From CAZYTM01 sp964649725 (GTDB lineage: Bacteria; Desulfobacterota; Desulfuromonadia; Geobacterales; Geobacteraceae), in NCBI GenBank assembly GCA_964649725.1, contig CAZYTM010000001.1, positions 310,001 to 374,000 on the forward strand: a DNA stretch of 64,000 nt. The letters run 5' to 3'. Below, piece by piece: positions 17,074 through 26,643 of the stretch. Every line of letters starts with the position of its first letter. Position 1 is the stretch's first letter. A program made the translations under genes and the position numbers. The notes under the pieces are model-generated. The model did not search any database. It had not been told where the DNA came from and was given only the letters and a program-made list of their open reading frames with translations.

Positions 17074-19128
17074 TCATCCAATAAGCGCCTCGACTGTATC
17101 CAGCAGGGTCCCCTGGTCAAATGTCCCTTTAACAATGTAAGCCTGGGCTCCGGCATCAATTGCCTGGCGCTTGTCCTCATCTCGTGCCAGGGACGATACA
17201 ATGACAACCGGCACATCCTCATAGGCAGGTAGCGACCTGAGCCGCCTGGTCAGTTCAAAGCCGTTTATCCCCGGCATCTCGACATCGGAGATGACCAGGT
17301 CATAGAGCTCGCGTTCCACCTTTTCCAGCGCATCTTCACCAGATACGGCAATATCAACGTAGTACCCATGGGTAATCAGAATACTTCTCTCCATGGTTCG
17401 GGTCGTGATCGAATCATCTACTACCAGAATTTTCCCGCGGTGAGTCACTTCCTCGCTCTCCTCAAGCAGTTTCCGGAATCCAGAAGTGTTGCCACCTTCG
17501 GCACTGCTGAAAATGTCAGGTACATTCAGGATCAGTGCCGGACTGCCGTCACCAAGAATGGTGGCACCGAAGACAAATTGGACCTTTTTCAATTGCCCCC
17601 CCAGCCCCTTCACCACGATCTCGGAACTCCCCAGGCTTCTGTCGATAGTGCAGGCCAGGGTCTGTTCGCGCAGTCTAAGCACTACCGCAGTCATCTTCCC
17701 CACCTGCAGCAGACTCTTCTGCTCCGGCAGACCGAGCATGGTAGCCAGAGAGACCAGGGGGGTAGTAACGCCGCGCAGGACAACCACCTCTTTACCCCCA
17801 ACCGTCTTAATATCGTCATGCCTGACTTTTATAATCTCTTGCACATAGGTTAGTGGCAGCGTATAGCAGTCACCGCAACAGGAGACCATCAGGGCTTCGA
17901 TTACTGACAATGTCAACGGCAGGACCAGGGTGACTTCGGTAAAGTTTCCCGGCTCGCTCTTCAGTGTCACCGTCCCCTTGACCCTCTCGACATTCTTCTG
18001 TACCACATCCATGCCTACACCACGGCCGGATATATCGGTAACGATCTCACTGGTGGAAAAACCGGGTCGCATTGTCAGGTAGAGTGCCTCGTCGTTACTC
18101 ATGAGGTCAGCCTCTTCACTATCTATCAAGCCTCGACGGACGGCAATCTCTTTGATTCTGGCCGGATTCATGCCACGACCATCATCACGTATGTCGATCC
18201 GGACATTGCTCCCTTCATGGCGGGCAGAAATCCGGATGGTCCCCTGTGCCGGCTTGCCGGCCGCCTGACGTTCTTCAGCAGTCTCTAGGCCATGGTCGAC
18301 GGCATTGGTTATCATATGCAGAAACATCGGTTTGAGCGACTCGATAAGTACCCGGTCTACCTCGATACTGTCGCCGATAAGTTCCAGCTTCACCTCTTTC
18401 CCCTGCGCCTTGGCCACATCCCGCACCAGACGCTGGAAACTTTCGGTGATGGTCCTGAGCGGCATCATCCGGAGGGACAAGGCTTCTCCATGCAGCTCCT
18501 GAATAAGATAGCTCAGATAGAGGACGTCATCTTCAAGATTGCGCTGAAAATCCCGCACCGAGCTGACCATGATACTTTCGCCGGCATCATGGCAGAGCGT
18601 TTTCAGGCTTACCACCTTATCTTCAAACCTTTTCTTGCTGATAATCAGCTCGCCAACGAGATTAACCAGACTGTCGAGAGTACTGACCCTGGCCCTGACC
18701 GTATCGCCTAATACCTCAGCAACCTCTTCACTGCTCTCCTTGAACGCCTCCCGCGGTGATTCACCGCGATCAAAGGCCGCGAGGAACTTCTCCAGGTTGA
18801 CCGGCGATTCTTCACCACGAGCCAGCGCAGTCTTCATCCGTGTTATGGCATCAGTCCCCTGTAGCAGCAGATCTATACCAAGACTGTCTACCGGCCTATC
18901 CCCTTCTTCCATAGCCTTGATCAGGTCTTCCATGCGATGGGCGACAGCACTGATATCTTCGAAGCCGAGCATCCGCGCTGAACCTTTGAGGGTATGGGCG
19001 TTGCGCAGCAACTCATGGATGAGCTGGGCGTTAGCCGTCTCCCGTTCCAGGGTCAGCAGCCCCTTCTGCAGTGCTGCCAGATGTTCGTCTGCCTCCCGGA
19101 CAAAGATGTCGAGGTATTTATTGGTCAT
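17074..19128 (-). CDS. cheA: CheA-type hybrid histidine kinase with C-terminal receiver
   Basis: The central kinase of the chemosensory cluster, 684 residues. An Hpt domain carries the phosphorylated His45 (NAHTLKGSARMLGFE). A short dimerization helix pair follows, then the HATPase domain with N box (HMITNAVDHGLE) and G boxes (DDGRGMN, GRGVGMDVV). A CheW-like domain comes next, and the chain ends in a receiver with acceptor Asp in LVISDVEMPG and Lys in YIVKGTFD. No separate P2 domain is obvious. The receiver fusion suggests a phosphate sink or a non-flagellar output. It abuts the mcp gene with no intergenic gap. Confidence 0.93.
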   Translation of the reverse strand: MTNKYLDIFVREADEHLAALQKGLLTLERETANAQLIHELLRNAHTLKGSARMLGFEDISAVAHRMEDLIKAMEEGDRPVDSLGIDLLLQGTDAITRMKTALARGEESPVNLEKFLAAFDRGESPREAFKESSEEVAEVLGDTVRARVSTLDSLVNLVGELIISKKRFEDKVVSLKTLCHDAGESIMVSSVRDFQRNLEDDVLYLSYLIQELHGEALSLRMMPLRTITESFQRLVRDVAKAQGKEVKLELIGDSIEVDRVLIESLKPMFLHMITNAVDHGLETAEERQAAGKPAQGTIRISARHEGSNVRIDIRDDGRGMNPARIKEIAVRRGLIDSEEADLMSNDEALYLTMRPGFSTSEIVTDISGRGVGMDVVQKNVERVKGTVTLKSEPGNFTEVTLVLPLTLSVIEALMVSCCGDCYTLPLTYVQEIIKVRHDDIKTVGGKEVVVLRGVTTPLVSLATMLGLPEQKSLLQVGKMTAVVLRLREQTLACTIDRSLGSSEIVVKGLGGQLKKVQFVFGATILGDGSPALILNVPDIFSSAEGGNTSGFRKLLEESEEVTHRGKILVVDDSITTRTMERSILITHGYYVDIAVSGEDALEKVERELYDLVISDVEMPGINGFELTRRLRSLPAYEDVPVVIVSSLARDEDKRQAIDAGAQAYIVKGTFDQGTLLDTVEALIG

Positions 19129-20865
19129 TTAGGCTTCATCCTCAATCATCCCCTTCAATTTTTCCGTCAGCTCCATTATCTCGGCAATCGCCCGTTCCGT
19201 CTCCCTGGCACTACCGGCCACCTGCTGCGCCACATCCCGCACCTCGCTCATGGTCTCAGCCATCTGCTCACAGGCCGAGGTCTGCTGCTGGGTCGAAAGG
19301 GTTATCTCCTTGGCCGACCGGGCCGTCTCTTCGACCATGCCGATGATGGTGCCGAAAGACTGCTGCACCTTGTCCACCTGTGTCGAGGCTGAATCGACCG
19401 CTTTGGTCCCCTCTTCGGTCACCATGATAGTGCTGTTGGTAGCCTTCTGGATCTCGTCGATCAGACCACGTATCTGCCTGGTGGCATCGACGGTCCGCTC
19501 GGCCAACCGCTTCACCTCCTGGGCAACTATGGCAAAACGCTTCCCGGCCTCACCGGCGCCGGCAGCCTCGATAGCTGCATTCAGCGCCAGCAGATTGGTC
19601 TGATCGCTGATCTCGTCGATGATCTCGACGATGCCACCGATCTTCTGGCTGTTGTCACCCAGCTGCAGCATACTGACAGCTATGCTCTGCACCTGGGCCC
19701 GCAGTCGTGTCATCCCATCGGTGGCATTGCTTACATCTATTGTTCCGGCAAGACAGCTCTGATTGGTAGCTTCGGCCATCGCCTCCACAGATACGGCATT
19801 GTCGGTGATCTGCTTGGCAGTGATGGCGATCTCCTCCGAGGTGGTACTCACCTCCTGTACCGCCGTGGCCTGTTCACTGGCACCAGACGACTGCTGGGCG
19901 CTTATCGCCATCATCTCATTGGCAGAACTTGAGAGCTGGATGATTGCATCCTTGATAGTATTGATAAGCCGGTTGCTCCGATCGATCTCCCCCTTGAGAT
20001 TCTTGACTATCACGTTGGTCATGGTGTTAAACGCTTCCGCCAGGGTGCCGATCTCGTCATGGCTCTCGGTCTGGATAGTCTCATCCAGATTACCATCGGC
20101 AATCCGCCGCGCCACCTCGGTGAGATTGAGCAGGGGCCTGATCGACTGGCGGACCACAACATAGATGGTCAGACTGGCGATCAGCAGCATGGCCAGCATG
20201 GCAACGATGATCTGCATCCGCAGCGCGGCGATCTTCTGCTCGGTCTTCACCATCGAGAAGCCGATCCGGAACCCCCCCCAGTGCTTGCCGTTTACCATAA
20301 CCGGTGCCGAGATGTCCCACATCTTCTCCCCGGTGTCACGGGCATATACCTGCTTGAGGAGCTCCTGCTGGTTGCGCGCCGCCTTCAAACCGACCTCGTC
20401 GTTAAAGAGCCGCTTGGTCCGGTTACCGACCTTGTCCTTCTCCTTGTTGCCGGTGAGCGGTAACGAATATTTACTGTTATGGGTCGGCAGATAGCCGTTC
20501 CGGTCGACCAGTACGGCAAAGACCACCTGGTCATCCTTCAGGTACTCGTCCTCCAGCTCCTGGATCGCTTTATCCAGAAATGTGTCGTACTTGGTATGGT
20601 ATTTCTGCGGATCAGTCCCCGGGATAGGGATGTAATTCTCGTCAAAGATATCTTCCTTGGTAAACCTGTTGCTGGCAATGGCATCCTCAAGTATCCGCTC
20701 CATCAGCTTGGCACCGGTCAATGCCTCGATCCGCCCTTTGGAGAGCAGTTCCTCTTCCATGTTGGCGCTCCGGGAACGGACGAAATAGATGGTAAATAGC
20801 GACATGATGATCACCATCACCAGGATGAGGATAGCGGCAATCTTTGCTGAAAGTTTGTTGAACAT
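19129..20865 (-). CDS. Methyl-accepting chemotaxis protein
   Basis: A transmembrane chemoreceptor of 578 residues. A first membrane helix at about residues 8-30 and a second near 205-225 enclose a periplasmic sensor containing LPTHNSKYS, a RTKRLF motif, RDTGEKMWDISAP and GKHWGGFRIG. This Cache-like sensor is frequent in Deltaproteobacterial receptors. A HAMP domain and the long coiled-coil signalling domain follow, with the conserved hairpin tip EISDQTNLLALNAAIEAA. The start is ATG 20865, five nt after AAGGAG; the in-frame GTG upstream overlaps that site. It lies directly before cheA. The ligand is unknown. Confidence 0.92.
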   Translation of the reverse strand: MFNKLSAKIAAILILVMVIIMSLFTIYFVRSRSANMEEELLSKGRIEALTGAKLMERILEDAIASNRFTKEDIFDENYIPIPGTDPQKYHTKYDTFLDKAIQELEDEYLKDDQVVFAVLVDRNGYLPTHNSKYSLPLTGNKEKDKVGNRTKRLFNDEVGLKAARNQQELLKQVYARDTGEKMWDISAPVMVNGKHWGGFRIGFSMVKTEQKIAALRMQIIVAMLAMLLIASLTIYVVVRQSIRPLLNLTEVARRIADGNLDETIQTESHDEIGTLAEAFNTMTNVIVKNLKGEIDRSNRLINTIKDAIIQLSSSANEMMAISAQQSSGASEQATAVQEVSTTSEEIAITAKQITDNAVSVEAMAEATNQSCLAGTIDVSNATDGMTRLRAQVQSIAVSMLQLGDNSQKIGGIVEIIDEISDQTNLLALNAAIEAAGAGEAGKRFAIVAQEVKRLAERTVDATRQIRGLIDEIQKATNSTIMVTEEGTKAVDSASTQVDKVQQSFGTIIGMVEETARSAKEITLSTQQQTSACEQMAETMSEVRDVAQQVAGSARETERAIAEIMELTEKLKGMIEDEA

Positions 20866-20930
20866 GGCAACTCCTTGCACAAAATTCTAGTTATAAGAAC
20901 TATTACTCCAGGCCCAAATCCGCTTCTGCA

Positions 20931-21473
20931 TCAACCCTGGTCGATTACCAACGCTGGATCTGCCAGCAGCTTCATGATATCGAGCAACATCACCATGGTA
21001 CCGTTTAGATTCAACTGCCCCCTGATATAGTCATGTTGCGCCCCGCTCAATGATCTAGCCAGCGGCTCGAAAGTAGAGAGCGACAAGGCTGAGACACCTT
21101 CGACAGATTCTACCAAGAGCCCGGTAGCAAAGGCTTCGGACTTGACCACAATGATTCGCGCAGTCGCCCCTAGCGGATTTTGCTGCAGCCCGAGCATGCC
21201 CCTGATATCCATGGCAGCGACTATTTCGCCGCGCAGGTTAAAGACCCCGACAATGGCACCGGGGACCCTCGGCACCCGGACAAGCCGGGGGACCCTGATA
21301 ACTTCGGCCGCATAGACCGTCTCAAAGGCATACCGTTCATTACCCAGGAAGAAGCTGACGCACTCCAGCTCTTCCTCCCGGATCTCTTCGGCTTCGGCCA
21401 GCCCCTGCCAGTATTCATCCCGCATCTCATGCAGAATGGACCTTATGTCGTACCCTGTTCTTTTTTCTTCCAT
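20931..21473 (-). CDS. cheW: CheW-type coupling protein
   Basis: Links receptor and kinase. The CheW fold covers about residues 38-170, with RVPRVPGAIVGVFNLRGEIVAAMDI as the conserved receptor/kinase contact region. An N-terminal extension of about 35 residues (rich in Glu and Arg) precedes the domain and is not typical of E. coli CheW. Start: a GTG immediately precedes the ATG, and AGGAG is 6 nt before the GTG and 9 nt before the ATG; the ATG was taken. It sits between cheR and mcp, separated by about 25 and 65 bp. Confidence 0.9.
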   Translation of the reverse strand: MEEKRTGYDIRSILHEMRDEYWQGLAEAEEIREEELECVSFFLGNERYAFETVYAAEVIRVPRLVRVPRVPGAIVGVFNLRGEIVAAMDIRGMLGLQQNPLGATARIIVVKSEAFATGLLVESVEGVSALSLSTFEPLARSLSGAQHDYIRGQLNLNGTMVMLLDIMKLLADPALVIDQG

Positions 21474-21497
21474 CACTCTTTACTCCTATGTCACACT

Positions 21498-23345
21498 TCA
21501 GGCGACATTCGCCATTGCTTGTCGCAACTGCTCCAGGAAGACCTCCCGGGATAATCCTCCGGAAAAAGGGACTATACTCTCTCCCCCGGAACGCTCCAGG
21601 ATTTTCAGGCAGGTCCGCAGTTCCCGCATACTCTGTTTTTCCCTGCCAATCCGCAAATAGAGACGCCAGAGGCTATAATGCGCCATAAGGAACTCCATGT
21701 TGAGCAGAATCGCTTTCCGGTATTCGGCAATCGCCTCGCTATGCCGGTCAGCAATATCATACACAAGCCCCTGCAGGTAATACGCCTCAGGAAGCAGGTC
21801 GTCTATTGCCAGCACCTGCTCACAGAATGCCAGAGCTGCTTCGATGTTGCCGCTGTTCGCATGGATGAAGCCGCTCAGCATCAAAGCACCGCAATGGCCG
21901 GGCTCCCTATCCAACACCTCCTTGAGTAGCCTGGCAGCGGCGGCAAATTCTTCCCGGTCGAAGTGCGCCTCTGCTTCCTGAAAAATATTCGCAATACTCG
22001 GCAACGGCAGCATTATCGCTGCCGGCGGCGGAGGTGTCAGCCGCTCTCGAGGCTCCTGCTGACGGACCAGCCGTTTCGTCAGCTGTCGATCCTTGGCCAG
22101 CTTCTTTACCCGCTGCCCTGAGACCTGTTCCGGATTCCTCTTCCGGTAATAAAATCCGCCGTCGCCAGTGTGACGTTCAAAAAGGGATGAGACCTGGGAC
22201 AATGTTTCGGCATGCCCAAGAAACATGTACCCCCCGTTTTTCAGCGAGGCGGCGAATTTTTCCACGATCTGCTTGGTCGTGGTGAGGGAGAAGTACATCA
22301 TCACATTGCGGCAGAAGATAATATCCATATCCCTGATAGCGCCGGTAGCGGCAGGGAATACAGCGGTCTGCAGATTGAGATGGGAAAAATCGACCAGCTG
22401 TTTCACCTCGTTGCGGAGCAAATAACGACCATCCTGCTGCATAAAATAGCGGTCCAGATAATGCTGGTCGATGACCCGCATTGACCACTGGCCATATACC
22501 CCCTCCCTGGCGCGGCGCAGCGATCTGTTATTGATGTCTGTGGCGATGATCCGGATATCCCGCTCCCGCCAGTCAGGGAATGCCTCCATCACCGTCATGG
22601 CGATGGAATAAGGTTCTTCACCCGTGGAGCAGCCGGCAGACCAGATACGCAACCGCATTTCGGGGTGCATAGCCAGCTCATTCCTGAGCAGCCGCTTCAG
22701 AGTGACAAAATGGGCATGGTAGCGGAAGAAATAGGTCTCGCCTATTGTCAGATACTGCAGCAGCTTCTGCAACTCCTGGCGGTTCTCATGGTGCTCGATG
22801 AGGTAATCGTAATAATCTAGATAGTCGGTGATCCGCAGCACCGTCATCCGGTTAATCAAGCCGCGCTCCAGAAGTTTCTGGTTACGGCGTTCAAAGTGGA
22901 GCCCGCTGAAGGAGATCAGATATTCGTAAAAAAGTTTATAGTCACTATCACTGAGCGGTTCGATTGTGGTCGATGCCGTGCGCTTCTTCCTCCCCTGCAC
23001 CAGCGCAGCGATATTCCATCTCAATCTGGCCATGTCGACCGGCTTGAGCAGAAAATCATACGCATGCAGCAGTTCATACTCAAGGTCCGGCGCATCAGCA
23101 ACCACTATAATCGGTATATGCCTGGTCTGCCGGTCACGGTGCAGCCGCTGCATGATATCTATTGCAGCGGTCCGCGGCGACGACAGATCGAGCACCATAA
23201 GATCCGGCTGCTTGCTCCTGGCCGCTGGCAACGCCTCGAATACCCCGGCAACACAGCTTACGCGATGGCCATCAGCAGCCAGCATCCCTCCGACACTGCT
23301 GCAGAGAGTGTCCTGCTCTTCGATTATCAGCACATGTACCTGCAT
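21498..23345 (-). CDS. cheR: REC-CheR-TPR protein-glutamate methyltransferase
   Basis: A 615-residue three-part protein. Residues 1-115 are a receiver-like domain (acidic IIEEQD, Asp53 in MVLDLSSP, Lys in FLLKPVD). Residues about 130-395 are the SAM-dependent receptor methyltransferase, with LTIGETYFFR, WSAGCSTGEEPYS and DIIFCRNVMMYF. The C-terminal part holds about three to four TPR units (YYLQGLVYDIADRHSEAIAEYR). Stand-alone CheR lacks the other two parts; CheR-TPR fusions are known from alternative systems such as FrzF, where the repeats regulate access to receptors. Start: ATG 23345 after AAGGAAGG; longer in-frame codons have no homology. First gene of the chemosensory set. Confidence 0.9.
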   Translation of the reverse strand: MQVHVLIIEEQDTLCSSVGGMLAADGHRVSCVAGVFEALPAARSKQPDLMVLDLSSPRTAAIDIMQRLHRDRQTRHIPIIVVADAPDLEYELLHAYDFLLKPVDMARLRWNIAALVQGRKKRTASTTIEPLSDSDYKLFYEYLISFSGLHFERRNQKLLERGLINRMTVLRITDYLDYYDYLIEHHENRQELQKLLQYLTIGETYFFRYHAHFVTLKRLLRNELAMHPEMRLRIWSAGCSTGEEPYSIAMTVMEAFPDWRERDIRIIATDINNRSLRRAREGVYGQWSMRVIDQHYLDRYFMQQDGRYLLRNEVKQLVDFSHLNLQTAVFPAATGAIRDMDIIFCRNVMMYFSLTTTKQIVEKFAASLKNGGYMFLGHAETLSQVSSLFERHTGDGGFYYRKRNPEQVSGQRVKKLAKDRQLTKRLVRQQEPRERLTPPPPAAIMLPLPSIANIFQEAEAHFDREEFAAAARLLKEVLDREPGHCGALMLSGFIHANSGNIEAALAFCEQVLAIDDLLPEAYYLQGLVYDIADRHSEAIAEYRKAILLNMEFLMAHYSLWRLYLRIGREKQSMRELRTCLKILERSGGESIVPFSGGLSREVFLEQLRQAMANVA

Positions 23346-23448
23346 CACCCTTCCTTGGTCAGCCATGCAATCCTGGCCCAACCTGCCGTCACTATGACTT
23401 GCTCTCTGGCGTAGCCGGCCAGTCTGCGCTGCTGTTCCGTTCCTCCAG

Positions 23449-25152
23449 TCAACCCTGCACAACAATTCCGCTTTTGGCCCAGGAATCACGCAAGGTGACG
23501 GTCCGGTTAAAGACCGGCCGCCCTGGCAGGCTATCCCTGGGGTCGACAGAGAAATACCCCTGTCGTTCGAACTGCAGCCGTTTCTCCGGCTCGGCCTGCT
23601 GCAAGGCAGGCTCCAGCTTGCAATCGCAAAGCGTCACCATGGAATCAGGGTTCAGACACTCCTTCCAGTCATCACCAGCCGGGTTGGCTACTTTGAAGAG
23701 CCGGTCGTAAAGACGGACCTCGGCGTTGATCGCATGCCGCGCTGAAACCCAGTGGATGGTCCCCTTAACCTTGCGGCCGGCAGCCGGTCCACCGCTATGG
23801 CTCTCCGGGTCGTAGCTGCAATGAATCTCGGCCACATTGCCGGCAGCATCATGTACCACTCCGGTACACTTGACGATATAGGCATAACGGAGCCGCACCT
23901 CCTGCCCCGGAGCCAGGCGGTGGAAACCTTTCACCGGCCTCTCCATGAAATCGTCCACCTCGATGAAGAGCTCCCGACAGAATGGTATCAGCCGCTCCCC
24001 CATCTCTGGCTGCTGCGGGTGATTGGCCGCCGTGAAATCCTCCACCTGCGTTTCCGGATAGTTTTCGATCACCACCTTGATCGGCCGCAGTACCGCCATG
24101 GCTCTGGGCGCCCGTACATTGAGGTCCTCACGGACACTCTCTTCCAGTACCGACATCTCTATCCAGCTGTCGCTCCTCCCCACCCCTATCCTTTCACAGA
24201 AGGAACGGATCGATTCAGGGGTATAACCCCGGCGGCGGAGCCCCTCCAGGGTCGGCATGCGCGGATCGTCCCAGCCGCTGACATCGCCATCCTGGACCAG
24301 CTGCAACAGCTTCCGCTTGCTCATCACCGTATAGGTAAGGTTGAGGCGGGCAAATTCATACTGACGCGGGTGATAGATGTCGAGCCGGTCGAGGAACCAG
24401 TCATAGAGCGGCCGGTGCGCCTCGAACTCCAGGGTGCAGATGGAGTGGGTGATCCCCTCGATGGAGTCGGACTGGCCGTGGGCAAAGTCGTACATCGGAT
24501 AGATGCACCAGGCGTCACCGGTATGGGGATGAGGCGCATGGATGATCCTGTAGAGAACCGGATCGCGCAGGTTCAGATTTGCTGCTGCCATATCTATCTT
24601 GGCGCGGAGGACTTTGGCGCCATCAGGGAACTCTCCGGCCCGCATCCTCCGGAACAGTTCAAGATTCTCAATTGCCGGTCGCTCCCGGTATGGACTCGGC
24701 TGCCCGGCTTCGGTCAGGGTGCCGCGCAGGTTGCGGATCTCCTCGGCGGAGAGGTCGTCCACATAGGCATCCCCCTGCTGGATAAGCTGCTCTGCCCAGC
24801 TGTAGAGCCGGGGGAAATAGTCAGAGGCGTAATAGAGGTGATCCCCCCAGTCGAAACCGAGCCAGCGGAGACTCTCCTTTATGGATTCGGCGTACTCCAC
24901 CTCCTCCTTGGCCGGATTGGTATCGTCGAAACGTAGATGACAGCGACCACCAAAATCCCTGGCCAGGCCGAAGTTGATGCAGATCGATTTGGCATGGCCG
25001 ATATGCAGGTAACCGTTCGGTTCCGGCGGGAAGCGGGTAATAACGGTCTGGTGCTTGCCGCTTTGTAGATCCTCCTCGATGATGGTGCGGAGAAAGTTGC
25101 TGCTGACCGGCTTGTCGTTGTCACTGTTCCTGGTGGTCTGTACATCACTCAT
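23449..25152 (-). CDS. glnS: Glutaminyl-tRNA synthetase
   Basis: Class I synthetase charging tRNA-Gln with glutamine. The HIGH motif is in PPEPNGYLHIGHAKS and the KMSKS equivalent is VMSKRKLL. The two C-terminal beta-barrels are present (VRLRYAYIVKC, EVRLYDRLF). Length 567 residues after setting the start to ATG 25152 (MSDVQTT); the preceding open frame overlaps ispF and is not conserved. The ribosome-binding site is weak. A complete GatCAB set also lies in this window, so the organism has both direct Gln-tRNA formation and the amidotransferase. It is 20 bp downstream of ispF, probably co-transcribed. Confidence 0.95.
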   Translation of the reverse strand: MSDVQTTRNSDNDKPVSSNFLRTIIEEDLQSGKHQTVITRFPPEPNGYLHIGHAKSICINFGLARDFGGRCHLRFDDTNPAKEEVEYAESIKESLRWLGFDWGDHLYYASDYFPRLYSWAEQLIQQGDAYVDDLSAEEIRNLRGTLTEAGQPSPYRERPAIENLELFRRMRAGEFPDGAKVLRAKIDMAAANLNLRDPVLYRIIHAPHPHTGDAWCIYPMYDFAHGQSDSIEGITHSICTLEFEAHRPLYDWFLDRLDIYHPRQYEFARLNLTYTVMSKRKLLQLVQDGDVSGWDDPRMPTLEGLRRRGYTPESIRSFCERIGVGRSDSWIEMSVLEESVREDLNVRAPRAMAVLRPIKVVIENYPETQVEDFTAANHPQQPEMGERLIPFCRELFIEVDDFMERPVKGFHRLAPGQEVRLRYAYIVKCTGVVHDAAGNVAEIHCSYDPESHSGGPAAGRKVKGTIHWVSARHAINAEVRLYDRLFKVANPAGDDWKECLNPDSMVTLCDCKLEPALQQAEPEKRLQFERQGYFSVDPRDSLPGRPVFNRTVTLRDSWAKSGIVVQG

Positions 25153-25171
25153 TGCGTCTAAATCCTCGGTG

Positions 25172-25645
25172 TCAGAAATTTTCCAGCAGGACCACCGCAT
25201 AGGCGGCAATCCCTTCGCCCCGGCCGCAAAAGCCGAGCTCTTCGGTGGTGGTAGCCTTGACATTGACCTGTTCCGCTGTTGTCGCCAAGGTCCGGGCGAT
25301 ATTTACCCGCATCGACGGGATATGCGGGGCTAGCTTGGGTCGCTGGGCAACGATGGTAGCGTCCAGGTTGCCGAGGCGAAACCCCTTGTCACTGGCGAGT
25401 TGCATGACATGCGCCAGCAGTTGCAGGCTGTCGGCACCCTTGTAGAGCGGGTCGGTATCGGGGAAATGCTTGCCGATATCCCCTTCGCCGATAGCGCCTA
25501 AAATGGCATCCGCTATGGCGTGCAGCAGCACATCAGCATCGGAATGGCCGAGCAGACCCTTCTCCCACTGGATATCAACCCCCCCCAGGATCAGCTTGCG
25601 CCCCTCCACCAGGCGATGCACATCATAACCATGGCCGATTCTCAT
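25172..25645 (-). CDS. ispF: 2-C-methyl-D-erythritol 2,4-cyclodiphosphate synthase
   Basis: Fifth enzyme of the MEP isoprenoid pathway. The metal ligands of the GYDVHRL motif are visible (GHGYDVHRLVEGR), as are GHSDADVLLHAIADA and DIGKHFPDTDPLYKGADS, which bind the substrate. The chain of 157 residues is normal. Start taken as ATG 25645; a TTG two codons upstream is in frame. It follows ispD by about 25 bp, and the two genes act two steps apart in the same pathway, so they form an operon leading into glnS. Confidence 0.96.
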   Translation of the reverse strand: MRIGHGYDVHRLVEGRKLILGGVDIQWEKGLLGHSDADVLLHAIADAILGAIGEGDIGKHFPDTDPLYKGADSLQLLAHVMQLASDKGFRLGNLDATIVAQRPKLAPHIPSMRVNIARTLATTAEQVNVKATTTEELGFCGRGEGIAAYAVVLLENF

Positions 25646-25675
25646 CTTCAAGTACCTGTCTCTTTCACGATTGCA

Positions 25676-26395
25676 TTATTCAGAGCAAAATTTATTTTCA
25701 CTTTTGGTCGCTTGCAGGAAAGCTTCGGCCAGGAGCAGGTCTTCCGGTGTGGTAATCTTGATGTTCCGATAATCCCCCAGCACCACCTCCACCTCTCTAC
25801 CGAGCCGCTCCACCAGCGAGGCGTCGTCTGTGCCGAGAAAAGCATCGCTGGCAGCACGCTCATGGGCTTCACTGATTATCCCATAACGGAACGCCTGCGG
25901 GGTCTGGGCCAGCCAGAGCGTCTCCCGTGGCGGCGTAGCGCGGATGACCCCCCCCTCCACCACCTTGATGGTATCTTTGGCCGGTACGGCCACCAGAGCA
26001 CCGGCGCTGCGAGACGCCACAGCTATGGCCTGCTCGATGACCGGAACCGGGATAAAAGGGCGTACTCCGTCATGAATCAGGATGACATCATCAGCGGCAG
26101 CTATACCGGCAATGGCGCGGATGCCGTTCAGTACCGAATACTGCCTTTCCGCTCCACCCGCTACGATCTGTCGCACCTTGTCCAGTGCGTACCGCTCTAC
26201 CACCTCCTGGCGACAAAAGGGTATCTCTGCTGCCGGGGTTATCAGATAGATGGCATCGACCGCTGCCATCCCCTGAAATACCGCGATGGTGCGCGCTACG
26301 ATCGGCATATCATCGAGGAGCAGATACTGCTTGTTGATGGCAGCCCCCATCCGCTTCCCAATGCCCGCTGCCGGGATAAGTGCGATAACGCTCAT
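25676..26395 (-). CDS. ispD: 2-C-methyl-D-erythritol 4-phosphate cytidylyltransferase
   Basis: Third step of the MEP pathway, making CDP-methylerythritol. The nucleotide-binding loop PAAGIGKRMG is at residues 8-17, with NKQYLLL next. DDVILIHDGVRPFI and the later DDASLVERLG complete the conserved set. Its 239 residues are full length. It heads the ispD-ispF-glnS run; about 250 bp separate it from the selA stop upstream, enough for a promoter, though none could be read convincingly. Confidence 0.95.
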   Translation of the reverse strand: MSVIALIPAAGIGKRMGAAINKQYLLLDDMPIVARTIAVFQGMAAVDAIYLITPAAEIPFCRQEVVERYALDKVRQIVAGGAERQYSVLNGIRAIAGIAAADDVILIHDGVRPFIPVPVIEQAIAVASRSAGALVAVPAKDTIKVVEGGVIRATPPRETLWLAQTPQAFRYGIISEAHERAASDAFLGTDDASLVERLGREVEVVLGDYRNIKITTPEDLLLAEAFLQATKSENKFCSE

Positions 26396-26643
26396 GAAGC
26401 CCTGCCTGCTGACCTGTAACGTACCGCTACCCGCTGGAAATAAAACAGATAAAAATTAAGCATATTGACTCGTTGTTATCTACGCCAGAGGGAAATTCGA
26501 AGCATATAAAAAGCTGTTTTATTATACACGATATTTGGCAAATAACCAGATTTTTCTTTATTCCAATAAACGAATGTCCTATGAAAGTTCACAAAGTGGC
26601 GGGTACGGTCAGCAGGTATATGCCGGGGGATGCTTGCCAAAGG
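26396..26643. other. AT-rich intergenic gap, selA to ispD
   Basis: This 248-bp stretch separates two minus-strand units. It is AT-rich in its middle (about 26440-26560). I see no open frame with a ribosome-binding site and no strong hairpin followed by T's. It probably holds the ispD promoter. Confidence 0.5.

Noticed and set aside
23752..24936. Plus-strand open frame of 394 codons
   Set aside because: Antisense to glnS; no recognisable domain and no ribosome-binding site.
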